From contig JALTZJ010000015.1 in the NCBI GenBank assembly GCA_027046245.1, positions 1-64,000 on the forward strand: a stretch of DNA of 64,000 bases, read 5' to 3'. Origin of the DNA: Acidilobaceae archaeon (lineage in GTDB: Archaea; Thermoproteota; Thermoprotei_A; Sulfolobales; Acidilobaceae). A program made the position numbers and the translations under genes. Of the stretch, positions 25,435 through 34,514 are shown piece after piece; the first letter of the stretch is position 1; each line of letters starts with the position of its first letter. The notes below the pieces were generated by a model, which saw only the letters and a program-made list of their open reading frames with translations, was not told where the DNA came from and searched no databases.

Positions 25435-25795
25435 TAGTCTTCACCTCGTCCTCAACCCACTTCAAGTAGTCAGGATTACCCTCGACCACGTCAAGGGCAA
25501 TGATCTCCGGTACAGTATAGGGATGAACCCTCTTAACCTCGCTTATAAGCGAGGGCAGAGCATCCCTAGTAGTCTTAACTACCAGCAGATCCTCATCGTC
25601 GCGCACAAGCTCCCCCTTCCACCAGTAGAAACTCCTTATACCGCCGACAACATTGACACACGCAGCAAGCCTCCTCGACACTATGAACTCCGCGAGTTCC
25701 TCACCCTTACCTTTAGGGGCAGTTATGAGGACCACAACCTTGCCCGTCAACCCAGGCACACCCCTTCTATCTACCAGTCTAGAGTGGCGCAGCAT
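25394..25795 (-). CDS. cutA: CutA1-like divalent cation tolerance protein
   Basis: A small trimeric protein. The family core is easy to see: VLITAPKGKGEELAEFIV, LAACVNVVGGIRSFYWWKG, DDEDLLVVKTTRDAL and VHPYTVPEIIALDVVEGNPDYLKWV. It was linked to copper tolerance in bacteria, but the true role is uncertain. The first 15 residues (MLRHSRLVDRRGVPG) may not be translated; a GTG closer to GLTGKVVVL is a good alternative. The C-terminus is Gly/Ser/Glu-rich. Confidence 0.92.
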   Translation of the reverse strand: MLRHSRLVDRRGVPGLTGKVVVLITAPKGKGEELAEFIVSRRLAACVNVVGGIRSFYWWKGELVRDDEDLLVVKTTRDALPSLISEVKRVHPYTVPEIIALDVVEGNPDYLKWVEDEVKTSGSGEPGSGGGEG

Positions 25796-25801
25796 CCGCG
25801 G

Positions 25802-27115
25802 CTACAAGGGTTTAACTATGCCTTTCAGCCTTGAAGCGGAGTACCTAGCGGAGCCCGAGAGAATTGCCTCTATCTCGAGTAGCCTGTTGTACTTAGCCGT
25901 CCTCTCGCTCCTCGCCGGAGCTCCGGTCTTTATCATGATGGCTGACGTGGCTACGGCTAGATCCGCTATGAAGGGGTCCTCGGTGTCCCCGCTTCTATGG
26001 CTTATAATGTATGCCATGCCGTGGTCTCTAGCAGCTGTTATGGTCTCCAGGGCTTCGGTGAGTGTACCCACCTGGTTGACTTTTATCAGTACCCCAGTAG
26101 CTAAGCCCTTCTCTGCCCCCTCAAGCACTAGATCAGCCCTAGTAACGAAGAGGTCGTCACCTACTACTATGGTCCTACCCTTAAGCCTCCTAGTAACCAC
26201 TGAGAAACCATCAGGATCGTCCTCGGCAAAGGGATCCTCGAGATATACTAGGGGGTACCTGCTCGCGAGATCTACGTATAGCTCGGTCAAGGCGCCGCGA
26301 TCGAGGAGGCGCCCCTCGACACGATAGCCATCGCCCTCCTTTAGCTGGCTAGCAGCAGCATCTATCCCAAGATAGAAGTCAGGGCCTAGCTCGTAGCCAG
26401 CGCCGCGTATGGCCTTCGAGAGGGCCTCAAGGGCCTCCTCAGCACTCCGCATAGGCGGGGCGAAGCCGCCCTCATCGCCCACGTTAACAGCCGAAGCCCC
26501 ATACCTGTCCTTCAGCATGCCCCTCAGCACCTTGTATACCTCTACCGAGGCGCGTAACGCCTCGGCAATGGAGTCGAATCCGACGGGCACAAGCATGAAC
26601 TCCTGGAAGTCCAGCTCGTTGCCCGCGTGCACCCCACCATTGATAACGTTTAGCAGCGGTACAGGAAGGAAGCGGGCACCAGGACCCCCTAGGTACTCGA
26701 ACAACTCCAAGCCGCTCTCAGCAGCTGCCGCCCTCGCAGTAGCCAGGCTCACAGCCGTCGTCACGTTACCACCTATCCTAGACTTATTCTGTGTACCGTC
26801 CAGGGCTAGGAGCAGCCTGTCCACAGCTGCCTGCATGCGCGAGTCGAGGCCCACGAGCCTGGGGGCTACAACCTCGTTCAGCTTGGCGAGGGCGAGGCCC
26901 ACACCCTTACCGCCCCACCTGGAACCGCCGTCACGCAGCTCTACAGCCTCCCTAGCCCCCTTGCTAGCGCCGCTAGGCGAGAGAGCCCAGCCCCGAGAGC
27001 CGCCCTTAGTCTCTACCACCGCCTTAACAGTGGGATTACCCCTAGAGTCTAACGCCAGCAAGCCCCTGACACGAGCTATTGTGAATTGATCCTCCGCAGC
27101 CACGGCGCCGAGCAC
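25802..27115 (-). CDS. eno: Enolase
   Basis: Converts 2-phosphoglycerate to phosphoenolpyruvate in glycolysis and gluconeogenesis. Motifs: ALDSRGNPTVKAVVET, PSGASKGAREAVELRDG, LLNVINGGVHAGNELDFQEFM, NVGDEGGFAPP, YLEDPFAEDD, DDLFVTR, the catalytic Lys in IKVNQVGTLTEAL and ISHRSGDTEDPFIADL. Length 437 is normal. GTG/ATG 27115 is followed by ten unconserved residues before QFTIARVRG. It lies 6 nt upstream of cutA and is divergent from trkA. Confidence 0.96.
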   Translation of the reverse strand: MLGAVAAEDQFTIARVRGLLALDSRGNPTVKAVVETKGGSRGWALSPSGASKGAREAVELRDGGSRWGGKGVGLALAKLNEVVAPRLVGLDSRMQAAVDRLLLALDGTQNKSRIGGNVTTAVSLATARAAAAESGLELFEYLGGPGARFLPVPLLNVINGGVHAGNELDFQEFMLVPVGFDSIAEALRASVEVYKVLRGMLKDRYGASAVNVGDEGGFAPPMRSAEEALEALSKAIRGAGYELGPDFYLGIDAAASQLKEGDGYRVEGRLLDRGALTELYVDLASRYPLVYLEDPFAEDDPDGFSVVTRRLKGRTIVVGDDLFVTRADLVLEGAEKGLATGVLIKVNQVGTLTEALETITAARDHGMAYIISHRSGDTEDPFIADLAVATSAIMIKTGAPARSERTAKYNRLLEIEAILSGSARYSASRLKGIVKPL

Positions 27116-27177
27116 CCCCCGGGGAGGAAGGGCCTGTGAAGCCTTGAGTCGGTCCAGGGGCTATTAACGGTGGACAA

Positions 27178-27190
27178 GGCCTACTAGGCC
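27178..27190. promoter_or_regulatory. 13-bp palindrome at the trkA start region
   Basis: GGCCTA-C-TAGGCC is a perfect palindrome. A TATA-like GCTATTAAC lies at 27160-27168, so the predicted transcription start (about 27189) falls in the palindrome. It is a candidate operator for the TrkA gene. Confidence 0.35.
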
Positions 27191-27211
27191 GAGGGCGAGG
27201 CGTGGCTGGCG

Positions 27212-27874
27212 TTGAAGGTGCTTATAATAGGTGCAGGCGGCGTCGGGAGTCACCTAGCTAAGATGCTGAGTCAGGTGGGCCACAGCGTAACAATAATAGA
27301 TAAGGATGAGTACAAGGTCACTGTGCTGAGCGAGGAGGCAGACGTAGAGAGCAGGGTAGGCGACGTCACAGATCCGCGGTTCTATCAGGACTTCGACCTC
27401 TCCGAATACGATGTAATAGTGAGCGTGACGGACAAGGACGAGGTGAACGTGTTCGTAGCGGCCCTAGCCAGGGTATACGGGGTAGAGAGGATATACGTTA
27501 GAGTCCGCGACGTCGGCACCATGAGAGTCCTGAACCTAATAGGAGTTACAGGCGTGGTAGTAGAGCCCAGGATAATAGCTAACATGCTCTACTCAATGAT
27601 AGAAGGAGCATCGACCCCGGTAATCCTAGCAAGCCTACTCACGGGGGAATACGTCGTAGCATCATTCACCGTTAAGAGGCTGAGCAGCGTGAGGGGCCGC
27701 AGGCTAAGGGACCTCATAGAAGCAGAGGACCTAGAAGGGAAAATATACCCGATAGCGGTATACGACGGAGAGAAATTCATAGATCCCGACTCGGCGGGAC
27801 CCCTAGAGGAAGGCCTAGTGGTAGTGGCGCTGGTGCATAAGGACTACATAAGCGAGATAGCAAAGTACTTCTAA
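27212..27874 (+). CDS. trkA: TrkA-type potassium uptake regulator
   Basis: A cytosolic NAD-binding protein that gates Trk/Ktr potassium channels. The RCK N-domain opens MKVLIIGAGGVGSHLAKML with the GxGxxG dinucleotide site and the acidic residue at the end of strand 2 (VTIIDKD). The C-domain (TrkA-C) spans about residues 140-220 with SSVRGRRLRDL. No membrane subunit is next to it, but an MscS-like channel follows 84 nt downstream, so a general role in ion homeostasis for the locus is reasonable. The start is TTG 27212. Confidence 0.9.
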   Translation: MKVLIIGAGGVGSHLAKMLSQVGHSVTIIDKDEYKVTVLSEEADVESRVGDVTDPRFYQDFDLSEYDVIVSVTDKDEVNVFVAALARVYGVERIYVRVRDVGTMRVLNLIGVTGVVVEPRIIANMLYSMIEGASTPVILASLLTGEYVVASFTVKRLSSVRGRRLRDLIEAEDLEGKIYPIAVYDGEKFIDPDSAGPLEEGLVVVALVHKDYISEIAKYF

Positions 27875-27958
27875 CGGCCCCAGAGGAAACATAGGCCAGG
27901 CTTAGATGAGCGTCGAGATCAAGGGGGACAGAGGAAGAGTTAAAAAGGGAGATAAGGG

Positions 27959-28813
27959 ATGGTCCAGGTCGACGTTACGGAGATAATGGACTTTGTCGTG
28001 AAAGAGGCGTCGCAGGGCGACATAGCGTGGCGGCTGGTTCTAAGCTTCTCCGTTGTGATAGGTGGCCTGATAGCGCTGAGACTATTCCAAGGCATGCTCT
28101 CAGGGCTGGTACAGGCCAGGGTTATAGATAGGAGTAGCAAGGACACGATATACAGGATAACGAAGGCTGCAGTCTACATGGCAATAATACTAACGATTAT
28201 ATTCATCTTCACGGGCAGCACATTCGTAATGGCCCTGCTCCTCGTAGGCTTCTTCGGCGTAATAATAGCGAGCTGGGACATAATAGCTAACCTGGCAAGC
28301 TACTACATCATCATAGGCCTAAGACTCGTAGGCCAAGGAGAGTACCTGGTACTCCCAAACGGCGTCCACGGCAAGGTAAGGGACATAAAGCCGCTGCACA
28401 TAATACTGGAGAGCCCCCACGGCCTCTACTCGATCCCAAACATAACGATAATAAGGGATGGAGTGCTGCAGAGGAGGGAGACCTTCTCCTTCAGGGTAAC
28501 AGTTAGGGTGTGGGGGCTGCAAGACGTACACCATATAGAGAATGTGAAGGAGATAGTCAGGAGCGTCGTATCAATGAGGGCAAAGGAGCTACTAGAAAGC
28601 ATGACGAAGCCCGGGCTCTTCATAGACGAGATAAGCGACGACAGCATAACAGTGAAGATCGTTATAAACACGCCAGGCGCCAGGCCGAGGCTAGAGAAGC
28701 TAAGCCAATTAATAGTAGAGCTGTCCAAGAGACTAAGGGAATCTGGTTATAGCCACACCATAACCTTTGAGACACCAGAAGGCTACGGCCAGAGGTGGCG
28801 CACAGTTGAGTAG
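27959..28813 (+). CDS. MscS-like mechanosensitive channel protein
   Basis: Membrane protein with three hydrophobic segments in its first 120 residues, then the MscS beta domain: GQGEYLVLPNGVHGKVRDIKPLHIIL, SIPNITIIRDGVLQRRETF. The C-terminal alpha/beta region (ENVKEIVRSVVSM... to HTITFETPEG) matches the cage domain. The Gly-rich pore helix is less typical than in E. coli MscS (FFGVIIASWDIIANL). It would open under membrane tension. It is followed by the zinc-ribbon gene, whose TTG start overlaps its last codons. Confidence 0.85.
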   Translation: MVQVDVTEIMDFVVKEASQGDIAWRLVLSFSVVIGGLIALRLFQGMLSGLVQARVIDRSSKDTIYRITKAAVYMAIILTIIFIFTGSTFVMALLLVGFFGVIIASWDIIANLASYYIIIGLRLVGQGEYLVLPNGVHGKVRDIKPLHIILESPHGLYSIPNITIIRDGVLQRRETFSFRVTVRVWGLQDVHHIENVKEIVRSVVSMRAKELLESMTKPGLFIDEISDDSITVKIVINTPGARPRLEKLSQLIVELSKRLRESGYSHTITFETPEGYGQRWRTVE

Positions 28814-29126
28814 ACGGGGGAGAGGCGGGGGGAGAAGGAAGAAGAGTGACCCATTCATCTGCCCCCAATGCGGCACCCGAGTCGAGGAGCCAACCAAGAC
28901 CTGGACCCTCGTAAGCCCGTTGCCAGACAAGTACGGCAGAATAACAGTGACGGTAATGGGCAGCTTCGAGTGTCCCAACTGCGGCTACAAGTGGAGAGCG
29001 GTGGTGAAGAAGCTGAAGGTCGGCGGTGAGGAGCAGCCCGAGAGGGCTAGAAGAGAGAAGGAGGAGAAGAGGCAGGGCGAGATAATAGAGATAGACCTAG
29101 ACGAGCTCGACAAGGAGGAGCTGTGA
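28806..29126 (+). CDS. Zinc-ribbon protein with a Cren7-like core
   Basis: 107 residues: a basic N-terminus (RRGRGGGRRKKS), a CPQCG and CPNCG pair that form a zinc ribbon, and between them TKTWTLVSPLPDKYGRITV. The P-x-K-x-W-x-L pattern and spacing recall the DNA-binding beta barrel of Cren7, the crenarchaeal chromatin protein. The last 40 residues are strongly charged and end acidic (IIEIDLDELDKEEL). Function is inferred: nucleic-acid binding, possibly chromatin or transcription. The TTG at 28806 overlaps the stop region of the upstream gene; a longer frame from 28767 lies inside that gene. Confidence 0.6.
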   Translation: MSRRGRGGGRRKKSDPFICPQCGTRVEEPTKTWTLVSPLPDKYGRITVTVMGSFECPNCGYKWRAVVKKLKVGGEEQPERARREKEEKRQGEIIEIDLDELDKEEL

Positions 29127-29158
29127 GGGGGCTTTCTCAGGGTTATCACCGCGAGGGG

Positions 29159-30688
29159 CTACTCCCATTCTATGGTAGCCGGGGGTTTACTCGTTATATC
29201 ATAGACGACCCTAACCACGCCAGGAACCTCGCTTGTTATTCTATGCGCTATCCTCTCCAGCAACTCCCATGGCAGCCTAGCGGGCCTAGCAGTCATGGCG
29301 TCAACGCTGTGGACGGCTCGTACAGCAACGACATAGCCGTAACTCCTAGCGTCGCCCTTAACGCCTGTGGCCTTGCTAGCAGTCAGAACTGCGAAATACT
29401 GCCACAGCGCCTCGCCGAGCCCCGCAGCCTCTATCTCCTCTCTTACAATTCTATCCGCCATCCTCGCTACGGCTAGCTTCTCGAGGGTCACCTCGCCTTC
29501 TACCCTGACTGCGAGTCCCGGGCCTGGCACTGGTTGCTTCTTAATGATCTCCTCCGGCACCCCTAACTGTCTAGCTATCCGCCTGACCTCATCCTTGTAG
29601 AGGTAGCGGAGGGGCTCTACTATCTTCAATCCCAGATCTGGCAAGCCGCCAACGTTGTGGTGGGTCTTTATAGTATCGGCGCCGGGCCTCGCACCACTCT
29701 CTATCACGTCAGGGTAGATAGTACCCTGAACCAGGGCCGTGGCACCTAGCCGCTTCGCCTCGCGGAGCAGGATCTCGCCGTAGATCTTGCCGACGATCCT
29801 CCTCTTCTCCTCCGGATCCACAACTCCCCTCAAGGCGCCTAGGAACTCGTGCGAGGCATCAACTACTATAGGGTCTAGCCCGACGCTAGCCAGGAGCCTA
29901 GTTACCCTCTCAACCTCTCCAGAAGGGTGAAGGCCGTGATCTATGAATACAGGCTTTAGCCTCTCCCCGAGGGCCCTCCTTGCTATCAATGCAGCGACAG
30001 TACTATCAATACCCCCGCTGACAGCTGCGACGGCGACCCCCTCACCCACTTCACGCCTCACGTACTCTGCCAGCACGTCTATGAGGCCCTCAGGCCTCCA
30101 CCCCCTAACAGCGCCCCACGAATCCAGCCAGTTACCCAGCAGCTCAAAGCCATACTCGCTGTGACTAACCTCGGGATGCCACTGCACCCCCACTGCCGGG
30201 CCGAGACGCATCGCAGCCACAGGGCTTCCACGGCTCCTAGCTAGAACCCTCCACCCGCGGGGAGGCTCTAGGACTGCATCGTTGTGGCTCATCCATACTG
30301 TGAATCGTTGTGGCATGCCACGGAATAGGGGGTCGCCCGGCTCTAGGATCTCAACCTCAGTGGGTCCAAACTCGGGGTAGGGACTGCGGCTCACAAGGCC
30401 TCCAGCCACCTTACCTAGGAGCTGGTGGCCGTAGCAAATGCCCAGCACGGGCTTCCCGGAGGAGAGAGCCTTCAACGCTATATCATCGTGGCCAGCCTCC
30501 CACACGCTCTGAGGACCCCCGCTCAGCACCACAGCATCGTACCTATCCACGGCCTCCAATGCATCTCCACGAGCAGCGGCGGGTACTAGCTCTGAGTAGA
30601 CGCCCAGCTCCCTGAGGCGCCTCGCTATCAGGTGAGCATACTGGCCCCCGAAGTCGATCACAGCAACTCTGCTGTAGCCCGACTCCAA
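29159..30688 (-). CDS. guaA: GMP synthase (glutamine-hydrolysing)
   Basis: Makes GMP from XMP. It has both halves in one chain, whereas many archaea split them. The glutaminase half has VAVIDFGGQYAHLIARRL, the nucleophile in GICYGHQLLG and WHPEVSHSEYG. The ATP-pyrophosphatase half has AVSGGIDSTVAALI, and the C-terminal dimer domain has KKQPVPGPGLAVRV. Length 509. The last residues (YDITSKPPATIEWE) are the family end that binds XMP. It is a single gene facing the zinc-ribbon gene tail to tail. Confidence 0.96.
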   Translation of the reverse strand: MESGYSRVAVIDFGGQYAHLIARRLRELGVYSELVPAAARGDALEAVDRYDAVVLSGGPQSVWEAGHDDIALKALSSGKPVLGICYGHQLLGKVAGGLVSRSPYPEFGPTEVEILEPGDPLFRGMPQRFTVWMSHNDAVLEPPRGWRVLARSRGSPVAAMRLGPAVGVQWHPEVSHSEYGFELLGNWLDSWGAVRGWRPEGLIDVLAEYVRREVGEGVAVAAVSGGIDSTVAALIARRALGERLKPVFIDHGLHPSGEVERVTRLLASVGLDPIVVDASHEFLGALRGVVDPEEKRRIVGKIYGEILLREAKRLGATALVQGTIYPDVIESGARPGADTIKTHHNVGGLPDLGLKIVEPLRYLYKDEVRRIARQLGVPEEIIKKQPVPGPGLAVRVEGEVTLEKLAVARMADRIVREEIEAAGLGEALWQYFAVLTASKATGVKGDARSYGYVVAVRAVHSVDAMTARPARLPWELLERIAHRITSEVPGVVRVVYDITSKPPATIEWE

Positions 30689-30920
30689 GGCTCCAGCCGG
30701 GCCCTCCTATCCTTCAATGAGCAACAACATTGCAGACTGGAAACTATTAACCCGCGTCACACGCCAAGCCGCACGGCATCCTCCATACATGCCGGGTTGA
30801 GGGGAGCAGAGGTTCGGCTACAGACGATGAGGGCCCCAGGCTCAGGCCTTAGATCCGTGGTCATCGCCCCTCTATATCCCCCTCACTGGGACGAGTTGTA
30901 TAGTATGGAGGAGTCCCTTC
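30689..30920. other. 232-nt divergent gap, guaA / E1 alpha
   Basis: Contains a TATA-like CTCTATATCC near 30872, which would suit the E1 alpha gene. No coding frame or clear structure is seen. Confidence 0.35.
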
Positions 30921-32111
30921 ATGGAGAAGGGGGTTACCTTCCACCGTTTCCCCTTCGCTCCTGCACCCCGCGACGTGAGGGAGGAGTACCAGAGGCTGCT
31001 GGACGAGGCGCTGGGTTTCAAGAGGGTATTAGATGAGGATGGCGAAGTAGTAGACGAACAGTTGCACCCCAAGTTGAGCCCCGACGAGCTGCTGGAATTG
31101 TACACGCTAATGGTGAGGGCCAGGGTAATTGATGCATGGCTTCTAAGACTCCAGAGAATGGGGAAGGTAGCTCTCCATGCTCCAAACAAGGGCCAGGAAG
31201 CCACAGCTGTTGGAGTAGCGAAGGCCATGAAGCCCGAGGACTGGCTCTTCCCCAGCTACAGGGAGCTGGGAGCATACATAGCAAGGGGCATGAGCGAGGA
31301 GGAAATCCTGGACAGGGCCCTCAACACAAAGGATGATCCCTTGAAGGGCAGCGACTTCGCCATCTACGGTAACAGGAAGTATAATATTGTTCCAGCCCCC
31401 GTACCCGTGGGGAACCAGATACCCCACGCCGTAGGGGCCGCGATGGCGGCCAAGATACTAGGCGACAAGATCGTGACGGTCACCTTCTTCGGCGACGGCT
31501 CAACAAGCAGGGGAGACTTCCACGCAGGCCTAAACTTCGCGGGCGTATTCAAGTCGCCAGTGGTATTCGTGATACAGAACAACCAGTACGCGATAAGTGT
31601 GCCTGTGACAAGGCAGACGGCAGCGCCCACCCTAGCGGTTAAGGCTCTAGCCTACGGAGTCCCCGGGAAGAGGATAGACGGTAACGACATACTAGTAGTA
31701 TACAGTGTAGCAAAGGAAGCCGTAGAGAGGGCCAGGAACGGTGGAGGCCCTACACTAATAGAGACGGTAACCTACAGGATGGGGCCTCACACGACAGCAG
31801 ACGATCCATCAAGGTATAGGAACGAGGAGGAGGTCAAGGCATTTGAGAGGCTCGACCCCCTGAGGAGGTTCAAGTTATACCTAGACAAGCAGGGTGTGCT
31901 AACCCTCAGGGAGGCTGAGGAGATAGAGAAGGCGTGGGACAGTAAGGTAGAGGAGATAATTAGGAGGGTACTAGAGAAGCCGGGGCTGCCTAGGGACGTC
32001 TTCTTCCACAACGTCTACTCAAGGATGCCGTGGCACCTAGAAGAGGAGTACAAGGAGTTCGAGGAGCAGTTCGAGGTAGCAGAGGAGCTGGGCTTACAAC
32101 TAGAGGAGTAA
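30921..32111 (+). CDS. 2-oxoacid dehydrogenase E1, alpha subunit
   Basis: Thiamine-diphosphate-binding subunit of a pyruvate/branched-chain type 2-oxoacid dehydrogenase. The TPP motif is FFGDGSTSRGDFHAGLNFAG followed by VIQNNQYAISVP. The phosphorylation-loop region YRMGPHTTADDPSRYR resembles branched-chain E1 enzymes. The N-terminus PRDVREEYQRLLDEA is typical of that group. Length 396. It is first of a four-gene set (E1a, E1b, E2, E3). The oxoacid used cannot be told by sequence. Most anaerobic archaea use ferredoxin oxidoreductases instead, so a full complex fits an aerobic life style. Confidence 0.93.
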   Translation: MEKGVTFHRFPFAPAPRDVREEYQRLLDEALGFKRVLDEDGEVVDEQLHPKLSPDELLELYTLMVRARVIDAWLLRLQRMGKVALHAPNKGQEATAVGVAKAMKPEDWLFPSYRELGAYIARGMSEEEILDRALNTKDDPLKGSDFAIYGNRKYNIVPAPVPVGNQIPHAVGAAMAAKILGDKIVTVTFFGDGSTSRGDFHAGLNFAGVFKSPVVFVIQNNQYAISVPVTRQTAAPTLAVKALAYGVPGKRIDGNDILVVYSVAKEAVERARNGGGPTLIETVTYRMGPHTTADDPSRYRNEEEVKAFERLDPLRRFKLYLDKQGVLTLREAEEIEKAWDSKVEEIIRRVLEKPGLPRDVFFHNVYSRMPWHLEEEYKEFEEQFEVAEELGLQLEE

Positions 32112-32134
32112 ACCCGGAGAGGGAGGTGGTGGCG

Positions 32135-33109
32135 GTGCCCGTCATGAACATGGTTCAGGCGCTGAACCAGGCCCTCAGGGAGGAGATGAGAAGGGACGAG
32201 AGGGTAGTAGTGCTGGGCGAGGACGTGGGCAGGAGGGGTGGGGTCTTCCTAGTCACCGAGGGGTTGATAGACGAGTTCGGCCCCGACAGGGTGATAGATA
32301 CTCCACTCACAGAGATGGGCATAGTGGGAGTAGCCGTAGGCATGGCTATGTACGGTCTCAGGCCGGTAGCCGAAATACAGTTCATAGACTTCGTGTACGA
32401 AGCATTCGACCAGATAGTGAACAATGTTGCCTGGGTCAGATTCAGGAGCGCCGGCATGTATAAGACGCCGATGGTGATTAGAGGGCCCTGCTGTGGCGGC
32501 ATAAGAGGCGGTATGCACCACAGCCAGAGCCCCGAGACCTACTTCATGCACACCCCAGGCCTCTACGTGGTCATGCCGAGCACCCCCAAGGACGCTAAGG
32601 GGCTGCTAAAGGCCAGCATAAGAAGCGACGACCCAGTGATATTCCTCGAGCCAAAGGTGATCTACAGGAGGATAAGAGAGGAGGTGCCGGAAGGCGACTA
32701 CATAGTACCCCTAGGCAAGGGCAGGCTAGTGAAGGAGGGAAGCGACGTCACACTAGTAACATGGGGTGCCATGGTGTATCAAGCGCTCGAGGCGGCGAAG
32801 CACGCCGAGAAGAGGGGGTGGAGCATCGAGATAATAGACCTGAGAACACTCCTCCCCTGGGACAAAGACCTAGTCCTCGAGAGCCTCGAGAAGACCAACA
32901 GGCTAGTCATAGTCCACGAGGCACGCCGCACCCTCGGACCAGCAGCGGAGATCTCTGCATACGTGAGCGAGAACCACATAGACATGCTAAGAGGCCCCGT
33001 AATGAGGGTAGCCAGCTACGACACCCCATTCCCGCTAGCACACGAGAAGCTCTACATGCCCAACGTAGCCAGGATCTACAGGGCGATAAGAGAAGTGATG
33101 CAGTGGTAG
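32135..33109 (+). CDS. 2-oxoacid dehydrogenase E1, beta subunit
   Basis: Partner of the E1 alpha subunit. Core motifs: NQALREEMRRDERVVVLGEDVG, GVFLVTEGL, EIQFIDFVYEAFDQIVN, GGMHHSQSPETYFMH and VTLVTWGAMVYQAL. I choose GTG 32135, because AGGTGG lies at 32123-32128 at the right distance. ATG 32144 is also possible. The open frame further upstream overlaps E1 alpha and is not conserved. Intergenic distance to E1 alpha is about 20 nt. Confidence 0.93.
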   Translation: MPVMNMVQALNQALREEMRRDERVVVLGEDVGRRGGVFLVTEGLIDEFGPDRVIDTPLTEMGIVGVAVGMAMYGLRPVAEIQFIDFVYEAFDQIVNNVAWVRFRSAGMYKTPMVIRGPCCGGIRGGMHHSQSPETYFMHTPGLYVVMPSTPKDAKGLLKASIRSDDPVIFLEPKVIYRRIREEVPEGDYIVPLGKGRLVKEGSDVTLVTWGAMVYQALEAAKHAEKRGWSIEIIDLRTLLPWDKDLVLESLEKTNRLVIVHEARRTLGPAAEISAYVSENHIDMLRGPVMRVASYDTPFPLAHEKLYMPNVARIYRAIREVMQW

Positions 33110-33145
33110 AAACCGCCGGCAGAGCACGGGAGGCGCTCGAGGGGG

Positions 33146-34459
33146 GTGAATAGAGCGGTGGACAAGATAGTCAAGATCAAGCTCCCGGATATAGGAGAGG
33201 GAATAGCGGAAGGAGAGATAGTAGAGTGGCTGGTAAAGGAAGGAGACTCTGTGAAGCAGTTCCAGCCCGTAGTTAAGGTGTTGACAGCCAAGGCAACAGT
33301 AGAGATCCCGAGCCCCGTTACTGGAGTAGTGAGGAGGCTCCTAGCGAAGCCGGGCGACGTCGTGCAGGTGGGAGAACCGATAATGGAGATAGAGGTGGGA
33401 GGCGCCCCCGGTAAGAAAGCAGAGGAGAAGCCGGCGGAGGCCGAGAAGACCGTGGAGGAGAAGCAAGCAGCGGCCGAAGAAGCTGGGGGAACAGCGCAGC
33501 CCCAGCCCGTAGAGGCCCGCGAGCCGGTTGAGAAGCCCAGGATCCTAGTAAGGGCGCCGCCCAGGGTTAGGAGGCTAGCCAGACAGCTCGGAGTAGACTT
33601 AGCGCTAGTCAAGGGTACGGGGCCGCGTGGAGCAATAACAGAGGATGACGTAAGGAGAGCGGCTGAAGAGCTGAAGGCCAAGGTAGCCCCGGCGCCGCCC
33701 AAGCCTGCTCAGCCCCTGCAGCAGCCTTCAGCGGTCGAGGCCGTTGCCGAGGAGGAGAGGGTGCCGCTGAGGGGAGTACGCAGGGTAATGGCTCAGACAA
33801 TGAGTCTGTCCAAGAGCAAAATACCGCATGCATACCTTATAGAGGAGGTTGACTTCACAGAGCTAGCGAAACTCAGGGAGAGCCTTAAGCCGCTAGCAAA
33901 AGAGAAGGGCGTAAAACTAACATACCTGCCCTTCATTATAAAAGCGGTGGTGAAGGCCCTCAAGGCCTATCCATGGCTAAACGCCAGCCTAGACGATGAG
34001 AAGATGGAACTAGTAGTAAAGAAGTACTACCATATAGGGATAGCCGTCGACACGCCCCACGGCCTGATGGTGCCTGTTATCAGGGATGCCGACAAACTCG
34101 GGCTCTTCGCTCTGGCTAGAGAGATAAGTAGGCTTGCTGAGAAGGCTAGGAGCCAGAACCTGAGCCTCGAAGAGGCGACGGGAGCGACCTTCACGGTAAC
34201 CAATGTGGGCAGCGTGGGCAGCATAATGGGCTTACCAGTAATCTATCCGCCCAACGTAGCAATACTAGGAGTCCACAGGATGGTAGAGAGGCCCATGTTT
34301 GTAGGCGACGAGATAAAGCCAAGGAAGATAGTGTATCTGAGCCTGAGCTTCGACCACAGAGCGATAGAGGGGGCCTACGCAGCCAGATTCCTCACCGAAC
34401 TCAAAAGGCTACTAGAGAACCCTGCACTGATATTCGCCGCAGATGACGAGTTCCAGTAG
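33146..34459 (+). CDS. 2-oxoacid dehydrogenase E2, lipoyl acyltransferase
   Basis: It has one lipoyl domain (residues about 8-83) with the lipoyl lysine K49 in LTAKATVEIPSP, where most E2s have TDKA. A long Ala/Glu/Pro linker follows, then the E1/E3-binding domain RVRRLARQLGVDLALVKGTGPRGAIT, a second linker and the catalytic domain. The active-site histidine H404 lies in SFDHRAIEGA, with Glu408 where Asp is usual. Single-domain E2 is normal in archaea. Start near 33146 follows GAGGGGG; GTG (VDKIVKIKLP) is an alternative. Confidence 0.92.
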   Translation: MNRAVDKIVKIKLPDIGEGIAEGEIVEWLVKEGDSVKQFQPVVKVLTAKATVEIPSPVTGVVRRLLAKPGDVVQVGEPIMEIEVGGAPGKKAEEKPAEAEKTVEEKQAAAEEAGGTAQPQPVEAREPVEKPRILVRAPPRVRRLARQLGVDLALVKGTGPRGAITEDDVRRAAEELKAKVAPAPPKPAQPLQQPSAVEAVAEEERVPLRGVRRVMAQTMSLSKSKIPHAYLIEEVDFTELAKLRESLKPLAKEKGVKLTYLPFIIKAVVKALKAYPWLNASLDDEKMELVVKKYYHIGIAVDTPHGLMVPVIRDADKLGLFALAREISRLAEKARSQNLSLEEATGATFTVTNVGSVGSIMGLPVIYPPNVAILGVHRMVERPMFVGDEIKPRKIVYLSLSFDHRAIEGAYAARFLTELKRLLENPALIFAADDEFQ

Positions 34460-34514
34460 CGTAAACAACGGTTTAATGCTCGCCGGAGTAAAGGAAGTGG
34501 AGGTGGCGTTAGGG

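Noticed and set aside
25820-26330. Plus-strand frame opposite enolase
   Set aside because: Antisense shadow; enolase motifs on the minus strand are complete.
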